A DNA stretch of 64,000 nucleotides, taken from positions 28,890,424 through 28,954,423 of the forward strand of contig NC_080176.1 in NCBI RefSeq assembly GCF_950295315.1, read 5' to 3'. Below the pieces are notes generated by a model. That model made no database searches, was not told where the DNA came from, and saw only the letters and a list, made by a program, of their open reading frames with translations. The position numbers and the translations under genes were made by a program. Each line of letters opens with the position of its first letter. The first letter of the stretch is position 1. Shown in pieces: positions 48,896 to 59,978 of the stretch. The DNA comes from Erinaceus europaeus (Eukaryota; Chordata; Mammalia; Eulipotyphla; Erinaceidae).

Positions 48896-49556
48896 GGGCC
48901 TGGCGAAATAGCTCACCTGGATAGTATGCTGCTCTGTCATGTGCACCTGGTTAAGTGCACACATTACAGTACACAAGGACGCAAGTTCAAGCCCCTGGTC
49001 CCGGGCCTGTAGAGGGGAAGTTTCACGGTTGATGTAACAGGTTTTCAGGTGTTTGTCTCTCTTCATCTCTATCTCCCCCTTCCCTCCCACTGTTTCCATC
49101 AAATAGATTAAAAAAAAATTAAAAAGAGGGGTTCAAGCAGTGGTACACCTGGTTAAGCACATACATTACAATACACAAGGACCCAGGTTCGAGCCCCCGG
49201 CCCCTACCTGCATGGGGAAAGCTTCATGTGTGGTGAAGCAGTGTTGCAAGTGTCTCTCTGACTCTCTCCCTCTCTGTCACCCCCTTCCTTCTTGATTTCT
49301 GGCTGTCTCTACCCAGTAAATAAATAAATACTACTAAAAAATTTAAACGAGTGGTTCAGGAGGTGGAGCAGTGATAAAGCTTTGGACTCTCAAGCATGAG
49401 GTCCCGAGTTCAATCCCAGGCAGCACATGTGCCAGAGTGATGTCTGGTTCTTTCTCTCTCCTCCTATCTTTCTCATAAATAAATAAAAAATATTTTAAAA
49501 ATATTTTTAAAAATTTAAAATGAATAAATACAAATATTAAAAAAGAAAGAGAAAGA
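48895..49556 (+). mobile_element. SINEs: E/D fusion, D, B
   Basis: A class E head (about 48897-48943) runs directly into a class D body at gtgcacctggttaagtgcac (48941-48960) and on to 49110. It is followed by D plus (49130-49330) and B plus (49350-49490). The E-to-D joint has no tail between the two parts, so it is a chimera or a deletion product. Confidence 0.65.
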
Positions 49557-50098
49557 AGGAAAGAAACTGAAACTTCTGAGTATGCGTGGGCAGACCCTCA
49601 CACAGTTTCTGGGACAAAGTCTCTGGGGCCCCAGCAGGACTGGTTCTTGAATCCCCAGCTCCAGGTGCTTCCCAGAGAAGAAAGGTGTGTGTGTATTCCC
49701 AGCTGCCAGGAAGGGTCAAGGGCCTTCAAGTTTGGCAAGAATGGGCCTGCAGAGAGTGACTCTCTGCTCCAAGCTGAGGCTGAGCCCATATGAAAGAAGC
49801 CAGGGAGGGCAACAGGCTGGGGGTGGGGGTGGTGGGTGTGGACAGAGCCAGAGGCTGGGGCTGACAGGGAGACACACAAAAGACCAGCTGGTTCTGCAGG
49901 TCGGCCCCTGCAAGGGTATCTAGGACTTCTGTGCCAACTTGGCCCAGGGTCAAGGCTGGCTGGAGAAACCTGAGCATAGGTGCCCCAGGACGGACAGGAA
50001 GCTTCTTGACAATGGCTCTGTCTCCTTGATTAAAAAAAAAAAATTATTATTTTTTATACTACAAAGCCTGATTCCCTATGAGTCAAGTACTAAAGGTG

Positions 50099-50134
<36 letters not shown>

Positions 50135-50510
50135 CTTTGTAGGCTCCTTAGCCTGGCTCCCCGAGGAAAGACTTTACCACCCCACTCCAGCAGGCAGGAA
50201 TGACAGGCATCCCAGCCAGCAGGTCCTGCCAGATGAGGTGGCACACAGGGCCTCCTGTGACACCCCCACCCCCAACCCCCAGACAGAGGTCTCACCTGCT
50301 GTGGGCTGTGCTCTAGGCCCCTCCTCACCTGGGCCTTCAGGGCCAGTGTCTTCTTGTCTGGGAAAGTTCTAGGTGGCCTGGTGTCCCTTGATCCCCTGCT
50401 TTGGTCACTCTGCACTGACCAGGCTGCTTCCCTCAAGTCTGTGGCCAGAGTCCTCCCTGCACCACTAAAATATATCAAACAAATGAGCCTGGGATGGCCA
50501 CTAGGCAATT
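49556..50510. other. Unique intergenic DNA with a (CT)n run
   Basis: Apart from (CT)n at about 50101-50128 and an A-rich scrap at 50031-50055, about 950 bp are free of recognised repeats. Open frames of 60-140 codons occur on both strands, but none has a recognisable domain or consistent splice borders. I do not call a gene. Confidence 0.45.
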
Positions 50511-51942
50511 TGCTTATTTATTGTTGTTGGGTAGAAGCAGAGATAAATCACCATGGAAAGGGAGATAGAGAGAGACAGAGAGAGAGACCTATAGCCCTGC
50601 TTCACCACTCCCAAAGCTTCCCCCCTGTAGGTGGAAAGCAGGGGCTTCAGGAGTGGTGAAGCAGGGCTGCAGGTGTCTCTGTCTCTCTCCCTCTCTATCT
50701 CCCCCTCCCCTCTCAATTACTCTCTTTCTCACTTTGGCTGTTGGTGGTGCAGGGGGTTGAATCTGCGACTTTGAAGCCTCAGGCCAGAGTCTGTTTGCAT
50801 AACCGTTATGCTATCTAACCCTGCCCCTCTCAATTTCTCTCTTTCCTATCAAATAAAGAAAGAAAAGAAAAAATACCCCCTGGGAGGGCCAGGTGGTGGC
50901 ACACCCATTTAAGCACACATATTACAGTGCACAAGGACCTGGGTTCAAGCCCCCCCCCCCCCCCCCGGTCCTCACCTGCAGAGGGAAAGCTTCATGAGTG
51001 GTGAAGCAGGGCTGCAGGTATCTCTGTCTCTTTCCCTCTCTATCTCCCTCTTCCTTTCAGTTTCACTCTGTCTCTGTCCAATAGTAAATAAATAAATAAT
51101 AGGAAATTTATTAAAATAATAATAATAATAGTATTAATAATAAATAACAAAGCTCAGTCCCAGCCTTCAGGAAACTCAGGAAAAAAAACAAACTCACAAA
51201 CCATGGTTCAGGAGGTGGCACAGTGAATAAAGTGTTGGACTCCCAAGTCCAAGTCCTGAGTTCAATCCCTGGCAGCGCATGTACCAGCGTGATGTCTGGT
51301 TCGTGTTCTCTCTCTCTCCCTGTCTCTTTCCCTCTCTTTCTCCTCCCATCTTTCTCAATAATACATACATAAAATCTTGAGCTGGGGAGCTTGGACAGCA
51401 TAATGGGTCTGCAAAGAACTTTCATGCCTACGACTCCAAGATCCCAGGTTCAATTTCCAGCATCACCATCAGCCAGAGATGATCAGGTCTCTGGTATTTC
51501 TGTGTCTTTCTCTCTGTACCTATCTCATTTAAAAACAACAACAAACAAACAAATACTTGCTCTCTTTTACCAGAGCACAGCTTAGTTTTAGTTTATGATG
51601 GGCCTGGGGATTGAACCTGGGACCTCAGAGCCTCAGGCATGAAAGTCATTTGCAGAGCCATTATGTTGCCTGCCCAAATCCATAAATAAAATCTTAAAAT
51701 ACAACTAAACAAAACAGGGGCCAGGGGGTGGCGCACCTGTTTAAGTGCACATATCATCACGCAAAAGGACCTGGGTTCCTGGGTTCAAGCCCCTGGTCCC
51801 CAACTGCAGAAGGAAAGCTTCACGAACTGGTGAAGCAGTGCTACATGTGTCTCTCTGTTTCTCTCCCTCTCAATTTCTCCAGGAGCAGTGGATTCATAAT
51901 GCAGGCACCGAGCCCCAGCAATAACCCTGGAGGCAAAAAAGA
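50510..51942. mobile_element. Intergenic SINE block
   Basis: D minus/plus pieces (50510-50720), C minus (50725-50825), D plus (50885-51085) with a poly-C run, B plus (51200-51375), C plus (51380-51530), C minus (51560-51680), and D plus joined to a hairpin module (51718-51935). Confidence 0.65.
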
Positions 51943-52131
51943 AAAAAAAACTTAAATAAGCAAACAAACAAAAACCCTCACAAATACTGAATGAATGAAT
52001 GAATGAATGAGATGAATGAATGAGTCCAAGATAATACAATTTCCCCCTTTGGCTGCTGTCTGCTCCAGCTGGCACCAACCCTCACACCCCTCCTTTCATG
52101 CCCTCCCATTTCTCTTTGTCTCTCTGTCTCT

Positions 52132-52179
<48 letters not shown>

Positions 52180-52670
52180 CTTCTCATCCAAGCTGGGGAC
52201 TGAATCCATGAGCCCTTTTCCCTATGTCCTGTCCCAAAGGCTGATGGGACCTTTTTTTTTTTTTTTTTCCAAGATCTTACTCCTTGATGGGACCTTTTTG
52301 ACAAAAGCTCTTGGGGGGTTTAGAGGCACAGCTGTGCTTTTCATTTATTTTTAAATTTTTTGCTTCCAGGGTTATCACTGGGGCTTGATGCCTGCACTAC
52401 AAATCCACTGCTCCTGGAGGCCATTGCCTCCCCCACCCCCATTTTGTTGCCCTGTATTGCTGCTGCTGTTGGATAGGACAGAGAGAAATGGAGAGAGGAG
52501 GGGAAGACAGAGAGGGGGAGAGAAAGATAGACACCTGCAGACCTGCTTCACCGCCTGTGAAGTGACTCCCCTAGAGGTGGGGAACCGGGGGCTTGAACTG
52601 GGATCCTTATGCCGGTCCTTGCAATTTGCGCCACGTGCGCTTAACCTGCTGCGCTACCGCCTGACTCCCC
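51943..52670 (+). repeat. Inverted duplication, left arm
   Basis: This arm is the reverse complement of 54873-55560 with modest divergence. It contains, left to right, a (TGAA)n run, a non-SINE core (gtccaagataatacaatttc onward), a (CA)n microsatellite at 52133-52176, a segment ending gctcttggggggtttagagg and an antisense A2 SINE with the unusual linker cagcaatacagggcaacaaa (in inverse). A 28-bp poly-T insertion (52257-52284) with duplicated tgatgggaccttttt flanks is absent from the other arm. Confidence 0.88.
52257..52284 (-). mobile_element. 28-bp retroposed fragment with target duplications
   Basis: A T-run plus ccaagatcttactcct is flanked by tgatgggaccttttt at 52242-52256 and 52285-52299. 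The matching site in the right arm (aaaaaggtcccatca, 55239-55253) is uninterrupted, so the pre-insertion state is visible in the same window. Confidence 0.85.
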
Positions 52671-54872
52671 CTCTCTCCCTTTCTAGCTCCCCATACCCTC
52701 TTGACTGTCTCTATCCAATAAATAAGGATAATAAAAACAAACAAACAAATAAGTTGTGGTGGGAACTGGGGAGACAGCATAATTGTTCTGCTAAAGGTTT
52801 TCCTGCCTGAGGCTCTGAGGTCCAGGTTCAATCCCCAGCACTACCATAAACCAGAACCAAGCATTGCTCTAGTCTAATAATTTTTTAAAGATTTTTTAAA
52901 ATTTATTTATGAGAAAGATAGGAAGAGAGAGAGAGAAAGAAAGAACCAGACATCACTCTGGTATCTGTGCTACTAGGGATTGAACTCAGGACCTCATGGT
53001 TGAGAGTCTAATGCTTTATCCACTGTGCCACCTCTTGGACCTCCCTCTCTCTCTCCCATTTAATTTTTTTTTCTTTTGGTGCTGGCAATAAGAATCCACT
53101 GCTCCTGGTGGCCATTCCCCCCCCCCCCTTGCCTCCAGGGTTATCACTGGGGCTACATGCCTTTACTATGAATTTACTGCTCCTGGAGGATATTTTTCCC
53201 ATTTTTTTGCCCTTATTATTGTTATTGTTGTTGGATAGGACAGATAGAAATCAAGAAAGGAGGGAAAGAGAAGAGGAGAGAAAGACAAGACATCTGTAGG
53301 TGGGGCGCTGGAACCAGGATCCTTAATTCAGTTCTTGTGCTTCCCATCATGTGCGCTTAACCCTCTGCACTACTGCCCACCCCCACCCCATTTTTTTTTC
53401 TTATTGAACAGGACAAACAGAAATTGAGAGGGGAATGGAGATACAGAAAGGGAGAGAGAAAGATAAACATCTGCCAACCTGCTTCACCACCTGTGAGGCA
53501 ACTCCCATGCAGGTGGGGAGCCGGGGCCTTGAACCCGGTCCTCTCCTCGCACTGGTCCTTGCGCTTCCTACTATGTGCACTTAACCCCGTGCGCTTCTCC
53601 TCTACCCCTTCTCTCTCTCTTCCATGAAGTAGAATAATTAGTGGCAGGTGGTGCTGCACCCAGTAAAGCACACACATTACCACTGTGCAAGGAAGGACCT
53701 TGGTTCAAGTCCCCCTCCGCAGCCCACCTCAACCCTACCTGCAGAGGTAAAGCAGTGCTGCAGGTATCTCTATGTCCATCTTCCCCTTCCCATTGGATTT
53801 CCATCCATCTCTATCCAATCATAAATAAGTCTCTAATAAAATAAATCAATAGTAAAAAAAATGTTTCTGGGTTTATTCAAAATAAAGAAACCAATAGCTC
53901 CTTTTTCCATTCCAGGGACAGAGCTCTCTCCAATATTTCCTGAGAGGTCGCAGGCAGACAGAGGAAATGAGAGACTGGGGGGGATGGGGGGATGAAGAAG
54001 AATCTGAGCAGGAAATCAAGCTTCAGAAACAAAAGGACAAGACACAGTGGTAACAGATTTTGCAAAGTGCTCTCGCCTTCCGGCATAGTTTTGGTGTTCC
54101 CAGAGGTGCTTGGGTTAGAGAGAAGAGAGGAGAGGACCCTGCTGCTTGGCTGTATGGTGGCCACATGGTCCAAATTCAAGTTCTAGCAAAAAAAAAAAAA
54201 AAAAAAAGCCAGCAGTGCCTGCATCAGACTAACTAGATGTTTTATTTTATTTATTTATTTGTATTTATTTAACAAAGCATTGTTTAGCTCTGGTGGTGGT
54301 GCAGGGGCTTGAACCTGGGACTTTGGAGCCTCAGGCATGAGAGTCTGTTTGCATAAACATTATGCTAACTATCCTCCGGCCAGATTATTTATTTTATTTT
54401 ATTTATTTATAAATATATATTTAAAAATATTTATTCCCTTTTGTTGCCCTTGTTTTATTGTTGTAGTTATTATTGTTGTTATTGATGTTGTTGTTGGATA
54501 GGACAGAGAGAAATGGAGAGAGGAGGGGAAGACAGAGAGGGGGAGAGAAAGACAGACACCTGCAGACCTGCTTCACTGCTTGTGAAGCGACTCCCCTGCA
54601 GGTGGGGAGCTGGGGGCTCGAACAAGGATCCTTATGCTGGTCCTTGTGCTTTGCGCCACCTGCACTTAACCCACTGCGCCACCGCCTGACTCCCCAGATG
54701 TTTTATTTTTACTGTTACTTTTTTCCCACCAGAGCTCTGCTCAGCTCTGGCTGATGGGGTTGCTAGGGATTGAACCTGGGACATCAGAGCCACAGGCTGG
54801 ACAGTCTTTTTGCAGAACCACATGCTGCCTCCCCAACCTTACCAGCCAGATTTTTATAATAAATGAAAAGCA
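52671..54872. mobile_element. Spacer of the inverted duplication: SINEs and one unique island
   Basis: A D tail scrap (52671-52730), C plus (52765-52870), B minus (52885-53045), hairpin-module scraps and A2 minus (53085-53385), A/D minus (53395-53610) and D plus (53640-53850) are followed by unique DNA (about 53865-54200, no gene). Then come C minus (54260-54385), A minus (54420-54695) and C minus (54715-54840). Confidence 0.65.
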
Positions 54873-55560
54873 GGGGGCTGGGTGTTAGGGCAGCAGGTTA
54901 AGTGCACGTGGCACAAAGCGCAAGGACCTGCATAAAGATCCCGGTTCAAGCCCTGGCTCCCCACCTGCAGGGGGTCACTTCACAGGCGGTGAAGCAGGTC
55001 TGCAGGTGTCTATCTTTCTCTCCCCCTCTGTCTTCCCCTCCTCTCTCCATTTCTCTCTGTCCTATCCAACAGCAGCAGCAATACAGGGCAACAAAATGGG
55101 GGTGGGGAAGGCGATGGCCTCCAGGAACAGTGGATTTGTAGTGCAGGCATCAAGCCCCAGTGATAACCCTGGAGGCAAAAAATTTAAAAATAAATGAAAA
55201 GCACAGCTGTGCTTCTAAACCCCCCAAGAGCTTTTGTCAAAAAGGTCCCATCAGCCTTTGGGACAGGACATAGGGAAAAGGGCTCATGGATTCAGTCCCC
55301 AGCTTGGATGAGAAATAGGTGTGTGTTTGTGTGAGAGAGAGAGACAGAGAGAAATGGGGGGCATGAAGGGAGGGGTGTGAGAATTGGTGCCAGCTGGAGC
55401 AGACAGCAGCCAAAGGGGGAAATTGTATTATCTTGGACTCATGCATTCATCCCATTCATTCATTCATTCATTCATTCATTCATTTTTTCCATCCAGTAGA
55501 TGTTTCCCTGTATTTGTGAGGCTTTTTGTTTGCTTGCTTGCTTGCTTAAGTTTTTTTCCC
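54873..55560 (-). repeat. Inverted duplication, right arm
   Basis: Reverse complement of 51943-52670. Its inner end is an A2 SINE in + orientation (hairpin module 55117-55176). The non-SINE core follows at about 55200-55445, then an (ATTC)n run and a tgcttgcttgctt run matching the tail of the left arm. The CA microsatellite of the left arm is reduced here to a short GT/GA tract. Confidence 0.88.
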
Positions 55561-57653
55561 AAGACTTTAACAGAGACAGCTGCAGCCCTGCTTCACCACT
55601 CATGTGGCATTCCCCCTGTAGGTGAGGACCAGGGGGGCTTGAACCCAGGTCCTTGAGCACTGTAATATGTGTGCTTAAATGGGTGTGCCACCACCTGGCC
55701 CTTCGGGTTTTTTTTAGTAAAGAATTAGGATCTCCCTGCTTTGAGCCCCCGGCTCCCCACCTGCAGGGGAGTCGCTTCACAGGTGGTGAAGCAGGTCTGC
55801 AGGTGTCTTTTTCTCCCCCTCTCTGTCTTCCCCTCCTCTCTTCATTTCTGTCTTATCCAACAACAACTACAGCAATAAAAACAATAATAATAACTACAAC
55901 AATGATAAAACAACCAGGGCAACAAAAAGGGAAATAAACAGCCTCCAGGATCAGTAGATTCATGGTGCAGGCACCGAGCCCCAGCAATAACCCTGGAGGC
56001 AAAAGAGAAAAAGAATTAGGATCTAGGGAGTTTGGCGGTGGTAGCACAATGGGTTAAGCACAAGGACCGGCATAAGGATCCCAGTTCAAGCCCCTGGCTT
56101 CTCACCTGCAGGGGAGTCACTTCACAGGCGGTGAAGCAGGTCTGCAGGTGTCTGTCTTTCTCTCCCCCTCTGTCTTCCCCTCCTCTCTCCATTTCTCTCT
56201 GTCCTATCCAACAACAATGACATCAATAACAACAACAATAAAACAAGTGTAACAAAAAGGAATAAATAAAAGTAAAAAAAAAGTTAAAAAAAATAATTAG
56301 GATCTAGTTTCTTTTTAATATTTATTTATTTATTTTCCCTTTTGTTGCCCTGCAGGTGGGGACCAGGGGCTTGACCCTGGGTCCTTGTGCTCACAGTGTA
56401 TAACGTGCACCTCACCATGTGTTGCCACCACCTACTCCCCCCACCCCCTGCGATAGATTTTATTTATATGGGGTTGTGGGAGGACCCCAGGATTCAGCTA
56501 GGAAAAGCACTCACTTCACTGGCTCAAAAACACAGCCAGGGACTTGCATATGCCAGGAAGTCTCCTGGAGCCCCTGAAGCTTCTTGGGGAGGGATGGAAC
56601 ACTAGGAGGTGGAAAACAAGAAGGGGGAAATCTACTAGGAGGCCTGGAGTATCCTGGGGGTGGTGTTAACACCTAATGATTTAGCAGTTTGGGCTCTTCT
56701 GGGAGGTGGCCCAGCAGATAAAGTACTGGACTCTTAAGTGTGAGGTCCTGACTTCAATCTCTGGCACACATGTGCTACAGTAATGACTAGTTCTTTCTCT
56801 CCTCATCTTTCTCATTAACTTAAAAAAAATCTTAAAATTTATTTTTTTGAAAAAATGAAGGAGTTGGGTGGTAGCGCAGTGGATTAAGCGCAGGTGATGT
56901 GAAATGCTAGGACTGGCTTAAGGATCCTGGTTTGAGCCCTCGGCTCCCCACCTGCAGGGGAGTCGCTTCACAAGTGGTGAAGCAGACCTGCAGGTGTCTA
57001 TCTTTCTCTCCCCCTCTCTGTCTTCTCCTCCTCTCTCCATTTCTCTCTGTCCTGATGACATCAATAACAACAACAACAATAACTACAACAACAATAAAAA
57101 AAACAAGGGCAACATAAATGAAAATAAATAAATAAAAGAGTGAATGAGGGAGTCGAGCGGTAGCACAGCTGGTTAAGTGCACATGGCATGAAGCGCAAGG
57201 ACTGGCATAAGGATTCTAGTTTGAACCCCAGCTCCCCACCTGCAGGGGAGTCGCTTCACAAGTGAAGCAGGTCTGCAGGTGTCTATCTTTCTCTCCCCCT
57301 CTCTGTCTTCCCCTCCTCTCTCCATTTCTCGCTGTCCTATCAAATGATGACATCAATGACAATAACTACAACAATAAAACAACAAGGGCAAGAAAAGGAA
57401 ATAAATACATATTAAAAAATTAAAATAAATAAATAAAATCTATTCAGGTGAGGGAGACAGCATAGTCTCATGGCTGAGGTTCCAAAATCCCAGATTCAAT
57501 TCCCAGCACCACTATAAGCCAGAGCAGAGCATGACTCTGGTCTCTCTCCCTCCCTTTGTCTTTGTTTCACTAGAATAAATCAATAAAATATTTGGACTGG
57601 GGAGACAGCATAATGCTTATGCAAAAACAAACAAAGCCCAGATAACTTCCAAA
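55561..57653. mobile_element. Intergenic SINE block
   Basis: D minus (about 55565-55705), A2 plus lacking its head (55738-56001, hairpin 55941-56000), A plus (56030-56270), a D/A minus scrap (56310-56440), unique DNA (56450-56690), B plus (56695-56830), A plus (56862-57135), A plus (57145-57415), C plus (57445-57550), and the left half of another class C (57595-57653). Confidence 0.7.
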
Positions 57654-57660
57654 TCTGAGG

Positions 57661-57820
57661 ATCTTCTTCTTCTTCTAGCGTTTGCCCTTCTTCCGTAGCC
57701 AGTCAACAGCGTCAGGTTGAGCCTGATGTAAAGTTTCAAGACCTCCTTTGAATCTGGAGAGGTGGCAGTCGTTGACTATGTGGGTCATAGTCTGTTTGTA
57801 GCCGCAGGGGCAGTTCGGGT
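57661..57820 (-). pseudogene. Vingi-like LINE 3' fragment with 7-bp target duplications
   Basis: A 160-bp insertion splits a class C SINE. The flanks tctgagg at 57654-57660 and 57821-57827 are the target duplication. It codes on the minus strand for the same CGY(K)QTMTHIVNDCHL...WLRKKGKR-stop end, with the stop abutting the (AAG)n tail. Confidence 0.9.
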
Positions 57821-57934
57821 TCTGAGGTCCCAGGTTACATCTCCAGCACCACCACCAACCAAAGTTGAGCAAGGCTCTGGTCTCTGTCTCTGTGTGTGTG
57901 TCACATTCTCTCTTTCAAATAAATAAGAAAGAGA

Positions 57935-58358
57935 GGGACTTGGAGACAACACATGGCTTGAGCTCTGCAAGGAGGCTGCTTCAAAACTGGTAAGTTCTGC
58001 CACCAGATTCTAGATGCTACCATGATGCCGAGCGGACTTTCCTGGGTAGACCAATCTGTACTGGAGCTCTGCTTCCCCAGAACCCTGCCCGACTAGGGAA
58101 AGAGAGGCAGGCTGGGAGTATGGATCTAGCTGTCAACGCCCACGTTCAGTGGGGAAGCAATTACAGAAGCCAGACCTTCCACCTTCTGCATCCCATAATG
58201 ACCCTGGATCCATACTCCCAGAGGGGTAAAGAATAGGAAAGCTATCAGAGCATGGGATGGGATACAGAGTTCTGGTGGTGGGAACTGTGCCCCTCTTATC
58301 CTATGGTCTTGTGGCTGTTTCCATTTTATAAATAAATAAATAAATAAATAAATAGTAA
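57935..58358 (+). mobile_element. Chimeric retroposon, second short copy
   Basis: The head gggacttggagacaacacat corresponds to the head of the copy at 41405. The body matches it through ctgggagtatggat, ccagaccttccaccttctgc and ggtggtgggaactgt, and it ends in an (AATA)n tail at about 58328-58356. No internal insertion is present here, so it gives the uninterrupted structure of about 420 bp. Confidence 0.75.
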
Positions 58359-59615
58359 GACAGTAAACATCTAAAAAAGGAAAGAAAGAGAAAGTGTTCT
58401 TAGGAGGAGATGATCGCTCTGTAGAGCAGAGCAGGGCGACATTAGGAGAGGCCAAGTGACAACAGGATCTTAGCCGAAAGGCAAGAAAAAAATGTCTCCT
58501 GCCTTTGGCCGAGTGTGTGAGTGGTGGGTATTTTTCCGTCTCCTTTGAAGAGGCCCAAGATGGCAATATTGGTTTGGGTGGCTTGTTGGGCGCGGTCTCT
58601 GCAGGAAAAGAAGATGGGGGGGGGGGCTGTTTGCCGGGGACACGCCAATTCGTGCATCTCGATTCAAAGGCCAGGTCTTGGACCGACATCAGAAAGTTTT
58701 CTCCGGGTGACAAAGGCTGGGAGGCTGGAGAGGGCGCCGCGGTGGGGTAGCCGCCTACCGAGAAGGGGGTGGGGGAGCAGGCCCGGCCGGGGGCCCTATC
58801 TCTTTAGGGGAGGTGGGGGGTGGCGTGAAAAACCTGCAAACCTCCCCCCCCCCAATAAATCACTGGACTTCGTGCTTTAGCCTGAAACCTCATTGCTCGA
58901 GTTTGAAAAAACAAATAACAAAAAACTTTGGGGTTTAACTTAGGTGCACGGGCTGTGTCAACATTTTGCAAATCCCGGAGCTGATCCAAGTTGGGAGACC
59001 GAGAAATCGGGGATGTGTGCGTGTGGGTGGTGGTGGTGGTGGTGGGGTGCTTAGCTCAGCGGTGGGTAGAGCAAAAAGTTAGGGCTCGTGCCTCCGTTGC
59101 ATGACTCCCCCCAACTTCTACATGTTGGGAGAGGAAAGTCTGGAGCGGGGTTGGCATTTAATAACAACAGAAAGAGGGACACCCCCTTTCCTCCCCAAGT
59201 TGGGCTAACCGAGGTTCCTGGCCGCCGGGCTGGCAGGCCTTGCAAACTAACAGGAGTTCTTTGTGTCCCGGAGGGCGGTGCAGAGCGGGGGAAGTCCCCT
59301 GGTGGGGCACCCAGGGCGGCCTGGGGCTCCCGGGCCGGGCCCCGCCATCTGCAGAGAATGTCGGGGTGCAAGGGAGCCGCGCGCGCCCCCGGGAGGCCGG
59401 CGGCCGGAGTTGGGGTGCAACTCCCCGGGTGTTTTGTGTGTGTGTGAGAGTGCCCGGCCTGCATCCCCTCCCCCACCGGGCGGCCACTAGGCCCCAGGTG
59501 CAGCCATGTTCTCACTCCCACCACCCGCGCCTCCATTGACAGTCCTCGCCGGAGAGGGCCAGGCGCCGCCGCCGCCGCCGCCTCCTTCTCCGAGGGGTTC
59601 TGCAAGCGCGCAGCC

Positions 59616-59692
59616 TGCTGGGAACTGTAGTCCTCCGCCCCCGACTCGGCGCTAGCAGTAACGTCGCCCAAAACTACAACTCCCGGCGGGCC
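59616..59692. promoter_or_regulatory. Pair of facing ACTACA-type motifs (ZNF143/THAP11-like)
   Basis: tgctgggaactgtagtcc (59616-59633) is the minus-strand form of ACTACAGTTCCCAGCA, and actacaactcccggcgggcc (59673-59692) is the plus-strand form. Both match the well-known vertebrate promoter word ACTACAnnTCCC bound by ZNF143 and THAP11/HCFC1. Confidence 0.8.
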
Positions 59693-59703
59693 GTGCGACG
59701 GGA

Positions 59704-59714
59704 GCGCACGCGCA
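59704..59714 (+). promoter_or_regulatory. NRF1-like site
   Basis: gcgcacgcgca is close to the palindromic NRF1 consensus GCGCATGCGC and lies 12 bp after the second ACTACA motif. Confidence 0.55.
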
Positions 59715-59719
59715 GGGCG

Positions 59720-59978
59720 CCTTCGAGGAACAAAAAAAAAAAAAAAAAGAGGAGGGTGTGAAAGAGAGAGAGGAGCTCAGAGAGCAGAGAAAAGGGGCCG
59801 CCGGTCGCCCCCCCCCAATCCCCGCACTCGCTCACCGGCGTCTCTCGGCCTCTCCCGCCGGCCTCTCGCGCCCCCAGCTCGGCCCTGCAGGGGCGGCCAT
59901 GCAGCGGTGACAGCCCGGGACCCAGCGCGGCCTCGCCCTCCCGCCCGCCGCTCCCGCTGCCCGGAGGCGGCCGCATCG
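59720..59978 (+). other. GTF2I: Probable non-coding first exon (5' UTR), GTF2I candidate
   Basis: A transcription start is likely soon after the ACTACA/NRF1 cluster, but the exact 5' end cannot be seen and 59720 is a guess. The right end is firm if this is an exon: cggccgcatcg followed by gtgagt-like donor gtgagtcgc (59979). The exon contains a four-codon upstream frame (ATG CAG CGG TGA at 59899-59910). The main start codon would lie in a later exon, beyond the window. Confidence 0.6.

Noticed and set aside
51943..55560. A simple pair of oppositely oriented SINEs as the explanation for the inverted repeat
   Set aside because: The homology continues well beyond the SINE into non-repetitive core and simple repeats on both arms, so two independent SINE insertions cannot explain it.
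58462..58492. gatcttagccgaaaggcaag resembles the reverse complement of the 5' end of U2 snRNA
   Set aside because: Only about 20 bases match, with gaps. The Sm site and later stem-loops are absent, so it may be chance or a very decayed relic.
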